Of a stretch of 64,000 nucleotides of DNA, positions 36,469 through 45,577 are shown one piece after another. The position numbers were made by a program, and so were the translations under genes. The stretch's first letter is position 1; each line of letters opens with the position of its first letter. The stretch is taken from contig CAMAQH010000003.1 in assembly GCA_945860295.1 (NCBI GenBank), forward strand, positions 186,001 through 250,000. The letters run 5' to 3'. The stretch is from Prosthecobacter debontii. Lineage in GTDB: Bacteria; Verrucomicrobiota; Verrucomicrobiia; Verrucomicrobiales; Verrucomicrobiaceae. The notes under the pieces are model-generated. The model did not search any database and was not told where the DNA came from. It worked only from the letters and a program-made list of their open reading frames with translations.

Positions 36469-37161
36469 ATGTCTGCCATCGCCGCCTGTCTTGAGAACAT
36501 TCGTGAATGCATCCACGCCGCTGCCATTCGGTCAGGGCATGATGCTGCAGCCGTGGAGTTGCTGGCTGTTTCCAAGACACATCCCATCGAATCGATTCAG
36601 CAAGCAATCGATGCGGGGCAGCTCGTTTTTGGTGAGAATCGCGTGCAGGAAATCCTGATCAAGCAGCCGCAACTGCCGAGCCATGTGCGCTGGCATCTCA
36701 TCGGCCCGCTGCAATCCAACAAGGTGCGCAAGGTGCTGCCGCTGGTGGAGATGATTCATGCGGTGGATAGCTTTGATATCGCAAAAGACATCAATCGAAT
36801 CGGCGGCGAACTCGGGTTGCGGCCACGTGTGCTAATCGAGATCAATCTGGGCACCGAGTCCTCGAAACATGGATTCAATCCAACGACGATCCGTGAGCAA
36901 TGGGCGCCACTCTGCGCGCTGGATAAACTCAATATTCAGGGGGTGATGTGCATCCCGCCGTTTGATCCATTGCCAGAAAAAACACGGCCTTACTTTGTCA
37001 TGCTGCGCGAGCTGCGTGATGAACTTGAAAAGCGCGGTGGTGCGCCTTTGCCACAGCTTTCCATGGGCATGAGCCACGACTATGAAGTGGCTATTGAAGA
37101 AGGTGCCACGATCGTGCGTGTCGGCAGTGCGATCTTTGGAAGTCGGGCGGCCAAAGCGTGA
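36469..37161 (+). CDS. YggS-family PLP-binding protein
   Basis: 230 aa from ATG 36469; a GTG at 36457 overlapping the upstream stop is an alternative. The family maintains pyridoxal 5'-phosphate homeostasis. The PLP-binding lysine is K36 in LLAVSKTHP, near the barrel start. GENRVQEI, WHLIGPLQSNKVRKVL and the LSMGMSHDYEVAIEEGATIV and RVGSAIFG segments are diagnostic of the fold-type III barrel. The gene follows the binding-protein gene by 8 bp and converges with folP. Confidence 0.92.
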   Translation: MSAIAACLENIRECIHAAAIRSGHDAAAVELLAVSKTHPIESIQQAIDAGQLVFGENRVQEILIKQPQLPSHVRWHLIGPLQSNKVRKVLPLVEMIHAVDSFDIAKDINRIGGELGLRPRVLIEINLGTESSKHGFNPTTIREQWAPLCALDKLNIQGVMCIPPFDPLPEKTRPYFVMLRELRDELEKRGGAPLPQLSMGMSHDYEVAIEEGATIVRVGSAIFGSRAAKA

Positions 37162-37212
37162 GGTCACGGAGTGCGGCCATCTTGGCCTCGTCCTAACTTC
37201 ATCTTGCATGTA

Positions 37213-37231
37213 TGAGGGCTAGAAGCCCTCA
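37213..37231. terminator. Hairpin between convergent yggS-type gene and folP
   Basis: TGAGGGCT (37213-37220) and AGCCCTCA (37224-37231) form a perfect 8-bp stem with a 3-nt loop AGA in the short gap between two convergent genes. The right arm contains the folP stop codon. There is no T tract, so rho-independent function is uncertain; the location favours a shared terminator. Confidence 0.4.
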
Positions 37232-38068
37232 CTCCTTGATTGCTTCCGTCATGCGCATGGCTTGGACGTTTGGCTTCACGTCATGCACGCGCACCAGCCG
37301 TGCGCCGAGTGCGCGCGCGTGGGCCGTGAGTGCCACGGTGGGCCAGTCGCGGTCATTGATTTCATCTGAGCCGACGAGTTTTGCGATCATGCTCTTTCGG
37401 GAAACTCCGACGAGCAGTGGGCGACCTGCGTTGGCTAACTTTGGCAGCGCGCGCATGAGTGCCACATTGTGATCGAGTGTCTTGCCGAAACCAAAACCTG
37501 GATCGAGCACCACGCGCGCGGGACTGATCCCTTCACGCTCCAAGGCGCGCAGACGATTTTCAAAGTAATGCTGCACGTCCTGCACGACATCCGCATACTG
37601 AGCCTGCTGCTGCATGGTGCGCGGCGTGCCGATCATGTGCATGATCACGAGACCAGCATCACAAGCAGAGGCGACTCGTGACATGGCGGGATCACCGCGC
37701 AGACCGGTCACATCATTGATGATGTCCGCCCCTGCATCCAAAGCAGCACGGGCGACGGCGGCTTTCATGGTGTCGATGGAGATGAGCGTCTTTGTCGCGG
37801 AGCGCACGGCGCGTATGACGGGAAGCACGCGGCGCAGCTCCTCGGCCCCCTCCACCGGCTCGGCACCGGGGCGGGTGGATTCACCGCCGATGTCCAGGAT
37901 GTCGGCGCCCTCGGCCACCAGTTTCAAGGCGTGCTCGACAGCACGGCCCGTGTCAAGAAAACGGCCACCATCGGAAAAGGAGTCTGGCGTCACATTGACG
38001 ATGCCCATGACCATGCCGCGCGTGGTGAGATCGTGATCGGTGTCATGGATGCGCCAGAAGAAATTCAT
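37229..38068 (-). CDS. folP: Dihydropteroate synthase
   Basis: 279 aa. Condenses 6-hydroxymethyl-7,8-dihydropterin pyrophosphate with p-aminobenzoate in folate synthesis, the target of sulfonamides. Both signatures are visible: MGIVNVTPDSFSDGGRF near residue 21 and ILDIGGESTRPGAEPV near 57. INDVTGLRGDP, LDPGFGFGKTLDHN and LVGVSRKSMI also match the TIM barrel family. The N-terminus starts MNFFWRIHDTDHD, and the length is normal. Confidence 0.95.
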   Translation of the reverse strand: MNFFWRIHDTDHDLTTRGMVMGIVNVTPDSFSDGGRFLDTGRAVEHALKLVAEGADILDIGGESTRPGAEPVEGAEELRRVLPVIRAVRSATKTLISIDTMKAAVARAALDAGADIINDVTGLRGDPAMSRVASACDAGLVIMHMIGTPRTMQQQAQYADVVQDVQHYFENRLRALEREGISPARVVLDPGFGFGKTLDHNVALMRALPKLANAGRPLLVGVSRKSMIAKLVGSDEINDRDWPTVALTAHARALGARLVRVHDVKPNVQAMRMTEAIKE

Positions 38069-38111
38069 ATCGGCATTTCAAAGCAGTCCGCCCAGGAAGT
38101 AAAGCCCGCCC

Positions 38112-38430
38112 TCAAGGCACGAGGAAGAAGCCGTGGAAGGGCGGCAAGAGAGACTCTTTCGAGAGATCGGTCTTCGTGTCGTCATCCTGACGCGTCCAGA
38201 TGGCGGCGTCATCGGTCTGTAGGAAGAAGAGGCTTTCGTAGCCTGTGGCATCCGCCTCGGAGTCAGCTTTCGGCTGGCGGCGCTGGCGCTATTCGCAGCA
38301 CGGAAGCCATTGGTCACGGTAAGACCGGCTTCCACTGGCGATTGTGCAAGAGACAGCCCGGTGCTGATGAAGTGGTTGCCGGGTTCAGGCTTCAGCGGTG
38401 CGGCAGCAGCCATTTGACCAACAAGGAGCA
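38112..38430 (-). pseudogene. Decayed secreted/surface protein remnant (minus strand)
   Basis: Two pieces in different frames read as one protein: APLKPEPGNHFISTGLSLAQ and SPVEAGLTVTNGFRAANS upstream, then, after a frameshift near 38,270, ATGYESLFFLQTDDAAIWTR and KESLLPPFHGFFLVP ending with TGA at the reverse position 38112-38114. A possible signal peptide (LLLVGQMAAAAP) precedes them. The pattern, 'GNHFIS...' early and '...LPP.HGFFL' late, vaguely resembles the TIGR02597 family of Verrucomicrobia, but that is only a suggestion. Not an intact gene. Confidence 0.45.
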
Positions 38431-38478
38431 GGCTGACTTCAGCGCTGCGCGAACAACTCGCCGAACTCATCGGCAGAG

Positions 38479-38817
38479 ATGCGCAGCCAACTCACCTGCT
38501 TCAAAGCGCTGATTGACGCCATCCTCACCATCACCACCGCACAAGTCGATGGTATGAACACCCTGCCGCCAGGTAATCCAGCCAGCGTGAGCCTCAGCGT
38601 CGTCGGCATCACGCTGCACTTCACCTTCGACATCCCGCAGGGCGGAGTGACCAACGCCGACATGAACAACGCCATCGCCAATGCCATCAGCGGCACGAGC
38701 AACAACACGAATGGAGTGGGCACGCTGAGTCAGAGCGCGGACTTCAATTACAATCAGAGCCAGATGCAAGACGTGCTGAACAACCTCGATGAGTTTCTCA
38801 CCGCCGCGCGGCGGTGA
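38479..38817 (+). CDS. Hypothetical phage-tail/collagen-like protein fragment
   Basis: 112 aa. PPGNPASVSLSVVGITLHFT followed by FDIPQGGVTNADMNNAIANA resembles tail-fibre or collagen-like proteins that contain short beta-strand repeats followed by 'TN-A-x-x-x-A-I' helices. Just upstream, another frame reads REQLAELIGRDA, which looks like the preceding part of the same protein, so a frameshift probably removed the original start. The gene lies between two minus-strand genes in a degraded patch. Function unknown; a phage origin is an inference. Confidence 0.4.
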   Translation: MRSQLTCFKALIDAILTITTAQVDGMNTLPPGNPASVSLSVVGITLHFTFDIPQGGVTNADMNNAIANAISGTSNNTNGVGTLSQSADFNYNQSQMQDVLNNLDEFLTAARR

Positions 38818-38824
38818 AGCGACT

Positions 38825-38992
38825 TCAATGACGTGCACTCATGGCAAACAGCAGCCCCATCACGCCGCCGTAGATGGCACCGCGCCACCAAGTGGAGGTG
38901 AGTGGGCAGGTGCCGGAGCTGCATTGGCCGAAGTAGCCCATCGCCGAGCCGAGGACGGCTCCGATGGCGATGGGGATGAGGTAGCGGGTCAT
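38825..38992 (-). CDS. DUF6132-type small membrane protein
   Basis: 55 aa, starting at the reverse ATG of 38990-38992 and ending with TGA at 38825-38827. The protein reads [20 protein letters not shown], then [16 protein letters not shown], then a second helix. Two transmembrane helices flank a short loop with the motif C-x4-C-P-L-T-S that is typical of the DUF6132 family. Its ATG overlaps the stop of the RND permease (ATGA), so it is the last gene of the efflux operon. The Cys pair suggests a thiol or metal link, which is an inference. Confidence 0.7.
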   Translation of the reverse strand: MTRYLIPIAIGAVLGSAMGYFGQCSSGTCPLTSTWWRGAIYGGVMGLLFAMSARH

Positions 38993-41900
38993 AAACTTGC
39001 GGCTTCGGGATGGGAATGTTTGTTCGCCATGAAGTAGAGCACGGGCACAGCCATGCGGCTGATGAGCAGGCTGGCGATTTCTCCGGCCATGAGGGCGATG
39101 GCGAGGCCTTGGAAGATGGGATCGGCAAGGATGATGGCGGCTCCGACGACGACAGCCATGGCGGTGAGGAGCATGGGACGAAAGCGTACGGCTCCGGCGT
39201 CGATCACGGCTTCGCTCAGCGGCATGCCTTCACGCACACGAAGCTCGATGAAATCGACGAGGATGATCGAATTCCTCACCACAATGCCGCCGCCAGCCAT
39301 GAAGCCGATCATGCTGGTGGCGGAGAAGAAGGCGTCCATCAATCCGTGCGCGGGCAGAATGCCGACAAGGGAGAACGGAATGGCGATCATGACGATGGCG
39401 GGCGTCAAAAAGCTGCGGAACCAACCAACCATGAGGACGTAAATAAGGATGATACACGCTCCGAAGGCCGCGCCGAGGTCGCGGAAGACCTCAATGGTGA
39501 TGTGCCACTCGCCATCCCATTTCATCGCGGGTTCAGCATCGCTGAAGGGCATGGAGGCGTTGAGGATTTGCAGTTCCGCGCCGCTGCCGCCGAACTCGCG
39601 TGTGTCGAGCTTCTTGAGCGCTTCATTCATCTGGAAGATGGCATACACGGGGCTTTCGACGACTCCAGCGACATCGCCGATGACGTAAATCACGGGCATG
39701 AGGTTCTTGTGATAGAGGCTCTTCTCGACGGTGACGTGTTCGACCTTCACCAGTTCACGCAAAGGCACGAGCGGCGAGTCGCTGGCACCGGGTTCAGGCA
39801 GCACATTGGCATCGCCGGAGCGCACGCGGAGGGCGAGAAGCTCCTCGGGCGTAGTTTTGGCACTGCGGGGCAATTCGAGGCGAATGTTGACGTCTTCCTT
39901 CTCGGCGGGCTGATGCAGCAAATCGACGTTTTCACCATCTACGGCGATCTTGAGCGTCTGTGAGATCGTAGCGGCGCTGATGCCGTGCAGCGCGGCTTTT
40001 TCTTTGTCGATGATGAAGCGGGCTTTTTGCTGATCGGCCTCGATATACCAATCGACATCCACCACGCCTGGCGTGGCCTTGAAGATGGTCTTCACGGCTT
40101 TGGCGAGCTTCTGTCGTGCTTCTTCGTTAGGCCCATAAATCTCGGCGACGAGCGTTTGCAGCACCGGCGGACCAGGCGGCACTTCGGCGATGGCGACACG
40201 GGCCTCGTAGCGATCCGCGATGGCCGTGACGGCAGGACGGATGCGTTTGGCGATGTCGTGGCTCTGCGCTTTGCGCTCGTGCTTGCCGACGAGGTTGACC
40301 TGGATGTCGGCGACGTTCGCACCGCGACGCATGAAGTAGTGACGCACGAGGCCGTTGAAGTTGTAGGGCGAGGCGACGCCGGCATAGACCTGGTAATCGA
40401 TCACTTCCGGCTCAGTGCGGATCGCTGCGGCCATTTCGCGAGCGACCGCGGCGGTTTGCTCAAGAGACGAGCCTTCCGGCATGTTCAGGATGACTTGGAA
40501 TTCGCTCTTGTTGTCGAACGGTAGCATTTTGACCTTTACCCAGCCGAGACCGACGGTCGCCATGCTCGCGAGCAATAGCACGGTGATGCCGATGAGGAAT
40601 GTCCAGCGCCAGCCGGTGTGATGCAACAGCGGTCCCATGACGCGGCGGTAGAGTTTCGTGAAGAAATCCTCGGGGTGCTCGCTGGCGTCGTGATGTTCGA
40701 GATCTTTGGCCAAGGGCGTGCCGTCAGTAAGCGTCGAATACTTCTTTCCCCAACGCAGAATGCGAATCGAAGCCCACGGCGTGACGATGAAGGCGATCAG
40801 CAGCGACCAAAACATTGCCGCGCTGGCACCAATCGGAATCGGGCGCATGTAAGGTCCCATGAGGCCACCAACGAATGCCATCGGCAGCACGGCGGCGATG
40901 ACGGCAAAGGTGGCGAGGATGGTGGGATTGCCCACTTCGCCCACGGCTTCCACGGCGATGGCGGACCAGTTGCGGCCCTTATTTTGCGGCAGATGGAAAT
41001 GCCGAACAATGTTTTCGACAACGACAATGGCATCATCGACCAGGATGCCGATGCTGAAGATGAGCGCGAAGAGCGTGATGCGATTGAGCGTGAAGCCGTA
41101 GAGATAAAAAACGAGCAGTGTGAGCGCCAGCGTGGCCGGAATAGCTACGGCAACGATACCGCTCTCGCGCCAGCCGAGAGTGAGCCAGATGAGGATCGCC
41201 ACGCTGAAAACGGCGATGCCCATGTGCAGCAGCAGCTCGTTGGATTTCTCCGCTGCGGTCTCGCCGTAGTTGCGCGTGATGCTCACGGTGACATCGGCGG
41301 GAATGACGCTGCCCTTGAGCAGATCGACTTTGCGCAGCACTTCATCAGCCACGCTGATCGCGTTCGCACCGGGGCGTTTGGCAATGCTGAGCGTGACAGC
41401 CGGCTGTTCGCTCGTTTTACTGCCGTGGAAGACGTATTGCGTCGGTTCTTCGCCGGTGTCGGTGATCTCGGCGACTTCGCGTAGATACACGGGACGTCCG
41501 CTGAACACGCCGATGACGACATCGCCGACTTCGTGTGCCGTTTTCAAAAAGCCGCCGGTTTCGACGAGCACTTCATTGTTGCCGGTGGTCAGGCCGCCAG
41601 CGCGGAATTGCCGGTTCGCCTGCTGGAGCATCGGCACGAGGCCTGCGGGGCTCAGATTGCGCGAAGCAAGCTTCACGGGATCAAGCATCACGCGCACGGT
41701 GCGGCGAGAACCTCCGATCAACGTCGTCTCGGCGACCAGCGGCACTTGTTTGATCTCCTCGTCGATTTGCGCGGCCAAACGACGCAGCGTGAGATGATCG
41801 TAGCGGGCGCTGTGCAAGGTGAGAGCTAGGATCGGCACATCGTCGATGCTCTTGAGCTTGATGAGCGGTGCGCTGACACCTATCGGAATGCGGTCGTAGT

Positions 41901-42276
41901 TCGAGCGCAGCTTCTCCGTGAGCCTCACGAGGCAGACATCAGGATCTTCACCCACCTTGAAACGTACGATGACGAAGCTCTCGCTATCGCTTGAGGTGCT
42001 GTAGATGTATTCCACGCCGGGCAACTCCCAGAGCAGCTTTTCCATCGGTCGCGTGGCGCGTTCCTCGATCTCCTTCGCCGTGGAGCCGGGCATGGCAACC
42101 ATCACATCGACCATCGGCACCTTGATCTGCGGCTCTTCTTCACGCGGCAGCAAAACAATCGCCGCCACGCCGAGCAAAACGGACGCGATGACGACGAGCG
42201 GCGTCAGCTTTGAGTCGATGAACGCCGCCGCGATGCGGCCTGCGATGCCAAGATGGCTGGAGGAAGGCTCGCTCAT
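38989..42276 (-). CDS. RND efflux permease (second system)
   Basis: 1095 aa inner-membrane RND pump with the two-repeat layout: TM1 near residues 25-43, a porter domain, TM helices about 350-510, a linker cytoplasmic helix, then the second half ending near 1075. TM4 carries the proton-relay Asp pair in [19 protein letters not shown] (near residue 410). The N-terminal [20 protein letters not shown] and the porter motif differ from the heavy-metal permease at 242, so this is a separate, probably hydrophobe/multidrug-type system. It overlaps the adaptor gene (4 bp) and the DUF6132 gene, and its operon faces an ArsR-type regulator. Confidence 0.9.
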   Translation of the reverse strand: MSEPSSSHLGIAGRIAAAFIDSKLTPLVVIASVLLGVAAIVLLPREEEPQIKVPMVDVMVAMPGSTAKEIEERATRPMEKLLWELPGVEYIYSTSSDSESFVIVRFKVGEDPDVCLVRLTEKLRSNYDRIPIGVSAPLIKLKSIDDVPILALTLHSARYDHLTLRRLAAQIDEEIKQVPLVAETTLIGGSRRTVRVMLDPVKLASRNLSPAGLVPMLQQANRQFRAGGLTTGNNEVLVETGGFLKTAHEVGDVVIGVFSGRPVYLREVAEITDTGEEPTQYVFHGSKTSEQPAVTLSIAKRPGANAISVADEVLRKVDLLKGSVIPADVTVSITRNYGETAAEKSNELLLHMGIAVFSVAILIWLTLGWRESGIVAVAIPATLALTLLVFYLYGFTLNRITLFALIFSIGILVDDAIVVVENIVRHFHLPQNKGRNWSAIAVEAVGEVGNPTILATFAVIAAVLPMAFVGGLMGPYMRPIPIGASAAMFWSLLIAFIVTPWASIRILRWGKKYSTLTDGTPLAKDLEHHDASEHPEDFFTKLYRRVMGPLLHHTGWRWTFLIGITVLLLASMATVGLGWVKVKMLPFDNKSEFQVILNMPEGSSLEQTAAVAREMAAAIRTEPEVIDYQVYAGVASPYNFNGLVRHYFMRRGANVADIQVNLVGKHERKAQSHDIAKRIRPAVTAIADRYEARVAIAEVPPGPPVLQTLVAEIYGPNEEARQKLAKAVKTIFKATPGVVDVDWYIEADQQKARFIIDKEKAALHGISAATISQTLKIAVDGENVDLLHQPAEKEDVNIRLELPRSAKTTPEELLALRVRSGDANVLPEPGASDSPLVPLRELVKVEHVTVEKSLYHKNLMPVIYVIGDVAGVVESPVYAIFQMNEALKKLDTREFGGSGAELQILNASMPFSDAEPAMKWDGEWHITIEVFRDLGAAFGACIILIYVLMVGWFRSFLTPAIVMIAIPFSLVGILPAHGLMDAFFSATSMIGFMAGGGIVVRNSIILVDFIELRVREGMPLSEAVIDAGAVRFRPMLLTAMAVVVGAAIILADPIFQGLAIALMAGEIASLLISRMAVPVLYFMANKHSHPEAASL

Positions 42277-43280
42277 GGCTGGATCGTCACGGGTTGGCCG
42301 TCGGTGAGTTTGGCGATTTCGCTCACGATGATTTGTTCGCCTTCTTCGAGGCCAGAGAGGACCTCGACGCGATCTTCGAGCTCCTTGCCGGTCTTCACGA
42401 GCCTCAGCGCGGCTTTGCCGTCTTTGGCGACGAAGACCAGTTCCATCTGCCCACGCTTCAAAACGGCACTTTGCGGCACGAGCAGTAGCTTAACCTCGGC
42501 CACGGGCACCAAGACGCGGCCAAACTGACCCGTGCGTAGTCCATCGGTCGGCGGCAGATCGAGCTTCACGTTGAAGGTGCGACTTACCGGATCAGCCACG
42601 GGCGAAATTTCACTCACAGTGCCTTCGATGACCTTCGCGAGACGCACCGACATCTTTTCACCGAGCTTCACGCGGTCGAGAATCGCTTCCGGCAGATCGG
42701 CTTCAAATCGCAGCGAGGTCGGCGCTTCGATTTCGAGCAGCGGTTTGCCTGGCATAGCGAGATCACCCACGTCGGCGAACTTGCGCGTGACGACACCATC
42801 GAAGGGCGCGGTGACTTTGGCGTAGCTCATCATCGTTTCGGCTTCGCTAACGGCTCCGGTGCCTATTTTCACACGAGCATCGGTGGCGTCGAATTCCTGC
42901 CGCGTGGTGGCATTGCTGACGATAAGCTGCTTTTGACGATCAAAGTCACGTTTGGCCTGATCGAGCATCGCGCGGGCCTGATCGACCTTGGCCTGGATTT
43001 CTTGAACATCGAGCCGAGCCAACAAATCGCCCGCCTTCACCATAGCGCCCGGTGTGGCAGTGTATTCGAGCACACGACCACTGACCTTTGCCTCGACGAC
43101 GGCGCGTTGTTTTGACCGCACGGTGCCCACGGCTTCCTCCACTGCCATGTGAGGACTCCATTTCACCGCTTCGGCCTTCACGGTGACGGTCGGCAGTGGT
43201 GCGGATAAAGCAGGGTACTGCTCAGGCTTGCCGCAAGCGGTCAACAGCAGGACGGGGAGGAGGCGTGAGAGGATTTTCAT
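42273..43280 (-). CDS. RND efflux periplasmic adaptor lipoprotein
   Basis: 335 aa membrane-fusion protein that bridges the pump and an outer-membrane channel. Lipoprotein signal with lipobox LTAC (Cys16). The lipoyl/barrel-sandwich parts are [20 protein letters not shown] and [18 protein letters not shown], with an alpha-helical hairpin of about 40 residues between them ([20 protein letters not shown]). The beta-barrel and membrane-proximal domains follow ([12 protein letters not shown]). The stop overlaps the permease start. No outer-membrane channel gene is next to it, so a shared TolC-like protein must be used. Confidence 0.9.
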   Translation of the reverse strand: MKILSRLLPVLLLTACGKPEQYPALSAPLPTVTVKAEAVKWSPHMAVEEAVGTVRSKQRAVVEAKVSGRVLEYTATPGAMVKAGDLLARLDVQEIQAKVDQARAMLDQAKRDFDRQKQLIVSNATTRQEFDATDARVKIGTGAVSEAETMMSYAKVTAPFDGVVTRKFADVGDLAMPGKPLLEIEAPTSLRFEADLPEAILDRVKLGEKMSVRLAKVIEGTVSEISPVADPVSRTFNVKLDLPPTDGLRTGQFGRVLVPVAEVKLLLVPQSAVLKRGQMELVFVAKDGKAALRLVKTGKELEDRVEVLSGLEEGEQIIVSEIAKLTDGQPVTIQP

Positions 43281-43304
43281 CGGGGGAAGAGGCTGGTGAT
43301 TGGT

Positions 43305-43511
43305 TCAGGTCTTCGGGCAGCAACTCCCGCCGGCACCGAACTTTCTGAGAATGTTTTCCGCCGGGCAAAAGCCAGTAAAGGCGGATTGCAGGAGATTGAC
43401 TCCCACAAAGGCGGTGAGCCAGAGCCAGTGAGGGCTCAAGTAATGAGCCAGCGTGAGACTGGTAAGGATCATGGTGCCTGCGAGGGCGCGGATGGCGTTT
43501 TCGAGCTTCAT
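43305..43511 (-). CDS. DUF2892 (YgaP-like) small membrane protein
   Basis: 68 aa: a short amphipathic start (MKLENAIRALAGTMILTS), two transmembrane segments (LTLAHYLSPHWLWLTAFVGV) and a C-terminal CPAENILRKFGAGGSCC. This is the DUF2892 domain also found at the C-terminus of the rhodanese YgaP. It lies 24 bp upstream of the adaptor gene on the same strand, at the operon's 5' end. The three Cys residues (FTGFCP, SCC) are notable. In other bacteria DUF2892 proteins accompany sulfide/thiol or metal-related regulation, so a similar theme here is an inference. Confidence 0.8.
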   Translation of the reverse strand: MKLENAIRALAGTMILTSLTLAHYLSPHWLWLTAFVGVNLLQSAFTGFCPAENILRKFGAGGSCCPKT

Positions 43512-43532
43512 AGTATGCGGGGTGATTCGAGG

Positions 43533-43593
43533 TTGACGATTGCGGGCTTAGAAGGATAATTAAATATAACTATATGAGTCTATACGCATATAG
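43533..43593 (+). promoter_or_regulatory. arsR-type promoter and candidate operator between divergent genes
   Basis: On the plus strand TTGACG (43533-43538) and GATAAT (43555-43560) are separated by 16 bp, a good sigma-70-type promoter for the regulator. Just downstream, CTATATG (43570-43576) and CATATAG (43587-43593) form a perfect 7-bp inverted repeat with a 10-bp spacer, placed to block transcription. On the opposite strand TTGCGG, 16 bp, TATAGA gives a candidate promoter for the efflux operon overlapping the same repeat. A shared operator for autoregulation by the ArsR-family protein is the natural reading. Confidence 0.6.
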
Positions 43594-43620
43594 AATTGCT
43601 CCGCAATCACTATCTCCATC

Positions 43621-43971
43621 ATGGCTACCCGCCCGAAAAAAACTCCGCCTCCCGTGTCCGAAGAGGCGCTCCTCTTGATCGCCTCGTGGTTTCGCACGCT
43701 CGCCGAGCCCAGCCGCCTGAAAATCCTGCGGGCGCTGGAGGAAGAAGAGAAGAATATCACCGAACTCGTCGAGGCCACCGGGCTCACGCAGGCGAACGTC
43801 TCGCGTCATGTGCAGTCGCTCGTCGATGCTGGAATGGTCGGACGTCGCAAAGAAGGCCTCTCCGTGATCTGTTTCATCGCCGATCCCAGTATCACCGACT
43901 TGTGCGACACCGTTTGTAATAACCTGCTAAAGCGCCTTTCAAATCAGGTGAAGAAGCTGGGGGGTTCGTGA
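43621..43971 (+). CDS. ArsR/SmtB-family winged-helix regulator
   Basis: 116 aa. The winged-helix core is clear: AEPSRLKILRALEEEEKNIT as the first helices, ELVEATGLTQANVSRHVQSL as the recognition helix-turn-helix, and VGRRKEGLSVICFIADPSI as the wing. Two Cys near the C-terminus (LCDTVCNNLL) could sense a metal or thiol. It is transcribed divergently from the DUF2892-RND operon, which it probably represses; the palindrome at 43570-43593 is a good operator candidate. The inducer is not determined. Confidence 0.88.
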   Translation: MATRPKKTPPPVSEEALLLIASWFRTLAEPSRLKILRALEEEEKNITELVEATGLTQANVSRHVQSLVDAGMVGRRKEGLSVICFIADPSITDLCDTVCNNLLKRLSNQVKKLGGS

Positions 43972-44121
43972 TCAACCGTTCTAGCGAGTTAAGGCTTGGA
44001 CAAACAGCTCGGTTTATTGGAGTCGAGCACAAAAGTAGCGGCTTCGGGGCGTGACATGGCTTGACCATGTAGGAGGCTTCCGCTAGCCTGAAGGCCTAAC
44101 CAAAACCCTTCTCCTCACACT

Positions 44122-45279
44122 ATGGAAACCGTCAGACTTGGCATCGTTGGACTCGGCAATATGGGCAAAGCCCATCTCGGAAACATTCGTGCGGGCAAGG
44201 TCCCCGGACTCAAAGTCACCTGCCTTTGCGAAAGCCACGGCACCATCCCACCGCTTCAGGATGGCGAGCAGGCATTCACCGATGTCAGCCTCATGATCAA
44301 GTCGGGCCTCATCGATGCCATCCTCATCTGCACGCCGCATTTCAGTCACACGACCATCGGTATCGAAGCGCTGGGCGCTGGGCTACACGTCCTTGTTGAA
44401 AAACCCATCTCCGTCCACAAGGCCGACTGTGAGCGACTAATCGCCGCGCACACGGACAAAACAAAAATCTTCGCCGCCATGTTCAACATGCGCACGAATG
44501 CCTGCTTCAAGAAAGTAAAGGACCTCATCGACAGCGGCGAACTCGGCACCGTGCGTCGCGTCCACTGGGAAGTCACCAACTGGTTCCGCACCAATTATTA
44601 TTATGCCACCGGCGGCTGGCGCGGCACATGGAAAGGAGAAGGCGGCGGCGTCCTCATGAACCAGTGCCCACACAATCTGGATCTCTTCCAGTGGATGTTC
44701 GGCATGCCGCAAAAGGTCCGAGGCTTCTGCCAGTTTGGCCGCTTCCATGAGATCGAAGTCGAGGACGATGTCACCGCCGTACTTCAATACGACAACGGCA
44801 CCACAGCCACCTTTGTCACCTCCACCGGCGAGGCCCCAGGCGTGAATAAGCTGGAAATCACGGGCGAACAAGGTCGCCTCACCGTCACTGACGGCAACAA
44901 AATCCACTTCCAGCGAAATCGCCAACCCATGAGCAAGTTCTGCATGGAAGCCGAAGCTGCCTTTGCCATGCCGGAATCCTGGCACATGGAAATCCCCGTC
45001 GCTGAGACCGGTGGCCAGCATGTGGAGATCCTGCAAAACTTCACCAATGCCATCCTCAAGGGTGAAAAGCTCCTCAGTCCCGCCGAGCAGGGCATCTACA
45101 GCGTCGAACTGGCCAACGCCATCCTCCTCAGCACCTGGCAGGACAAAGCCATCGACCTTCCCATGAGCAGCGCCGACTACGAGCGCATCCTCATCGAGAA
45201 AGGCGAAAAGAGCACCTTCCAGAAAACCAAAGTCGTCGCCAAAGCCAGCTCGGATGACTTCGCCAAGAGCTTCCGCTAA
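44122..45279 (+). CDS. Gfo/Idh/MocA-family oxidoreductase
   Basis: 385 aa. The N-terminal Rossmann domain opens with RLGIVGLGNMGKAHLGNIRA (NAD(P)-binding G-x-G-x-x-G), and the conserved EKP motif is in HVLVEKPISVHK near residue 96. The substrate-side HRGPHNLDLFQWMFG-like segment here reads NQCPHNLDLFQWMFGMPQ near 180, with the catalytic His. Such enzymes oxidise sugars, inositols or related polyols, and are very numerous in PVC bacteria. No signal peptide is present, so it is cytoplasmic. A strong terminator follows. Confidence 0.9.
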   Translation: METVRLGIVGLGNMGKAHLGNIRAGKVPGLKVTCLCESHGTIPPLQDGEQAFTDVSLMIKSGLIDAILICTPHFSHTTIGIEALGAGLHVLVEKPISVHKADCERLIAAHTDKTKIFAAMFNMRTNACFKKVKDLIDSGELGTVRRVHWEVTNWFRTNYYYATGGWRGTWKGEGGGVLMNQCPHNLDLFQWMFGMPQKVRGFCQFGRFHEIEVEDDVTAVLQYDNGTTATFVTSTGEAPGVNKLEITGEQGRLTVTDGNKIHFQRNRQPMSKFCMEAEAAFAMPESWHMEIPVAETGGQHVEILQNFTNAILKGEKLLSPAEQGIYSVELANAILLSTWQDKAIDLPMSSADYERILIEKGEKSTFQKTKVVAKASSDDFAKSFR

Positions 45280-45301
45280 TCCCACCAAACTCCCCTCCCC
45301 T

Positions 45302-45334
45302 GCCCCGATGCGCCCCAAGCCATCGGGGCTTTTT
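45302..45334 (+). terminator. Rho-independent terminator after the oxidoreductase gene
   Basis: GCCCCGATG (45302-45310) pairs with CATCGGGGC (45321-45329) across a 10-nt loop, and a T run (45330-45334) follows directly. This is a classic intrinsic terminator, placed 22 bp after the stop codon of the Gfo/Idh/MocA gene. Confidence 0.85.
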
Positions 45335-45499
45335 GCTAAATTGTAATGAACCCAACAGCCCAGACTAAGCTACCACCCATGACGCCATAGCCTCGAATAG
45401 GATGCCTTTTGCCTTGGTTCCTCGTGCTGCTTGTTCTGCCAGCTAAAGCCGCCTGTTTAACTGCCTGCACTTTGTGATTTTACGGTCAACGCCTAACTG

Positions 45500-45515
45500 C
45501 GTTCCACATGGAACA
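45500..45515. other. Candidate weak parS (ParB-binding) site
   Basis: CGTTCCACATGGAACA differs at two positions from the Pseudomonas-type parS TGTTCCACGTGGAACA. It lies 62 bp upstream of mnmG, in the 240-bp intergenic region that holds no gene that I can see. The paired, better site inside mnmG supports the reading. ParB spreading from parS organises the chromosome origin. Confidence 0.45.
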
Positions 45516-45577
45516 CTCCCCGTCTTTGTGCTAGCCTTCCAGCACCTTCGTCATTCGTCATACTTATTCTTCATTTC

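Noticed and set aside
37931-38512. 193-codon plus-strand frame at the folP 5' end
   Set aside because: It is antisense to folP in its first part and runs through the decayed patch without recognisable protein features.
39010-41484. Long plus-strand open frames opposite the RND permease
   Set aside because: They are antisense to a well-conserved permease and give low-complexity His/Asp/Gly-rich translations with no domain; they are composition artefacts.
44437-45318. 293-codon minus-strand frame opposite the Gfo/Idh/MocA gene
   Set aside because: The plus strand encodes a clearly conserved oxidoreductase; the antisense frame follows from its codon bias.
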